Shown: one piece after another, positions 63,201-64,000 of the stretch
Layout of the letters: every line of letters begins with the position of its first letter
How positions within the stretch are numbered: position 1 is the first letter of the stretch
Notes under the pieces: generated by a model
What the model saw: the letters and a program-made list of their open reading frames with translations, nothing else
The model's database searches: none
What the model was told of the DNA's origin: nothing
Translations under genes and position numbers: made by a program
Assembly: GCA_037892935.1 (NCBI GenBank)
Contig: JAYXKI010000003.1
Location: 1,612,001-1,676,000, forward strand
Direction of reading: 5' to 3'
Origin: Phlebopus portentosus
Taxonomy: Eukaryota > Basidiomycota > Agaricomycetes > Boletales > Boletinellaceae
DNA: 64,000 bases

Positions 63201-64000
63201 GCTTGAGCATAAGCAGCTGCGATATAAGGATTTGCCTGAAGTGATCCCGCTGCGTTCTCCGCACTCGCTGTCTGCTTCGGAGGCGGCGGAGGTGGAGGGA
63301 CCCTCCTCACAACAGTTACGCCAACACCAGTCCCAGCTCCCTGCGCAATCCTCGCCCTCTCAGCGGCAGCAGCCCTCTCCGCAGCCGCCCTCTCCCTCTC
63401 CCGCCTCTCCATCTCGATACGTTTCATCTCCCGATGCTTTTCCGACGACATACCGAAGAGACCTCCCGTCTTCTGTTTGGCTTTCCTCGTCCACGAAGCC
63501 GAAGAACTGTTGTTATACGGAGAGGAAGAAGAGGAGGCAGAAGTTCCGAAAAACGGACGTGAGGAAGATGAATTGGACGAGTGAGTCGACGTCGGGGAGA
63601 CAGGGACAACGGACGTGGAGTATCGATACCGACGTGCTTGAGATTGAGACTGAGGAACTTGACCAGCATTCTCCGCCACCATCCGCTCGACTCGCAATAT
63701 TCCAGAATTCGGCCCGCTCGAAGAATTCCTCTGCGGAAGAGGCGGAGGGCTCACAGCCGAACTCGCAGCTAAAGCCGAAGCAGCCTGTGCCTGCAAATGC
63801 TGGATTTGCGTCTGCGCGACGGGCCTGGGCGAAGGCGCAACAACCGCAGGACTCGCATTCGGAGGGGACTGTATACGATTTCCCGCCGGTCTGTTTACCG
63901 GAGCGACACCGGACGCAGCTGCAACGCTCAACCTCACATTAGCATTCCCGCTCACATTGCTAGCCTGCCTTGTACCACCAGAGCCACCAGTGGAAGCCGC
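60210..64000 (-). CDS. Very Gln/Asn/Gly-rich disordered protein, 5' partial, one apparent frameshift
   Basis: The frame is open to the right edge, so the start lies outside. The N-terminal part is Ser/Pro-rich, with a charged helical segment (KHREMKRIEMERRERERAA) and a Pro run. Then come an Asn-rich stretch, Gly/Leu repeats of the type GSGLDLT and GGDLGSLADG, an acidic region, and a long Gln-rich C-terminus. At the CCCCC run (plus GGGGG, 61917-61921) the frame changes. QEQQAENPP is followed, one base out, by GLADPSDQYDQYQDMLQDAY, as if one C were missing. The C-terminus ends ARIAAQAGVRIGGMLLANVL-like and stops at 60210. No catalytic domain is seen. The composition resembles prion-like or condensate-forming proteins. 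Confidence 0.8.

Noticed and set aside
63139..63942. 267-codon plus-strand ORF at the right edge
   Set aside because: It is antisense to the Gln/Ser-rich gene and arises from its low-complexity composition. It has no domain or introns of its own.

Overview
The window is 64 kb of a fungal nuclear chromosome, most likely from a mushroom-forming basidiomycete (Agaricomycetes). Genes are dense and carry many short introns (48-65 bp) with GTRNGN...YAG borders. The gene set is typical fungal housekeeping, with no operons, ribosome binding sites or CRISPR. About twenty genes are intact. I recognised no transposon, virus or rRNA, and I did not search systematically for tRNAs.

Layout. 1-2301 (+): 3' part of a putative membrane receptor with a coiled-coil tail. 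2651-3910 (+): TVP38/DedA protein. 4093-5399 (-): UFE1/syntaxin-18 SNARE. 5961-7957 (+): phenylalanyl-tRNA synthetase alpha. 8032-9138 (-): CYC2-like reductase. 9366-11282 (+): C2H2 factor. 11563-12529 (+): RNPS1-like SR protein. 12646-17152 (-): NPC1 sterol transporter. 17374-19111 (+): DPH1. 19535-24793 (+): GAS2/GAR-domain cytoskeletal protein. 25235-29532 (-): FAR11/STRIP of STRIPAK. 29734-30605 (-): membrane coiled-coil protein. 31143-32024 (-): NCS1. 32467-34038 (+): Cys-rich unknown. 34371-36001 (+): HSV2/WIPI PROPPIN. 36523-38421 (+): ATE1. 39434-40401 (-): IMP2 protease. 40677-42708 (-): KCH1-type potassium transporter. 43260-45136 (+): DRG1/RBG1 GTPase. 45194-47639 (-): ALG8. 47987-48394 (+): VMA21. 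49239-50845 (+): RNR2. 52230-54671 (+): disordered unknown. 54672-58487: gene-poor. 58488-59146 (+): decayed IMP3. 60210 to the right edge (-): Gln-rich unknown.

The genes do not form a cluster with one purpose. Several act in membrane traffic and the ER (TVP38, UFE1, NPC1, ALG8, VMA21, HSV2), in translation (FRS2, DPH1, DRG1, IMP3 relic) or in signalling (STRIPAK, NCS1). Neighbours are often convergent and very close (57 bp for DRG1/ALG8, 74 bp for FRS2/CYC2-like) or share short divergent promoters.

Points for a second look: a broken IMP3 copy behind a 76-bp tandem duplication; three single-base losses in coding sequence, one clearly in the essential FRS2, which look like uncorrected homopolymer errors; 7-, 9- and 12-nt microexons in DRG1; and a cluster of ACGCGT (MCB-type) sites at RNR2. 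I found no convincing new multi-gene system.
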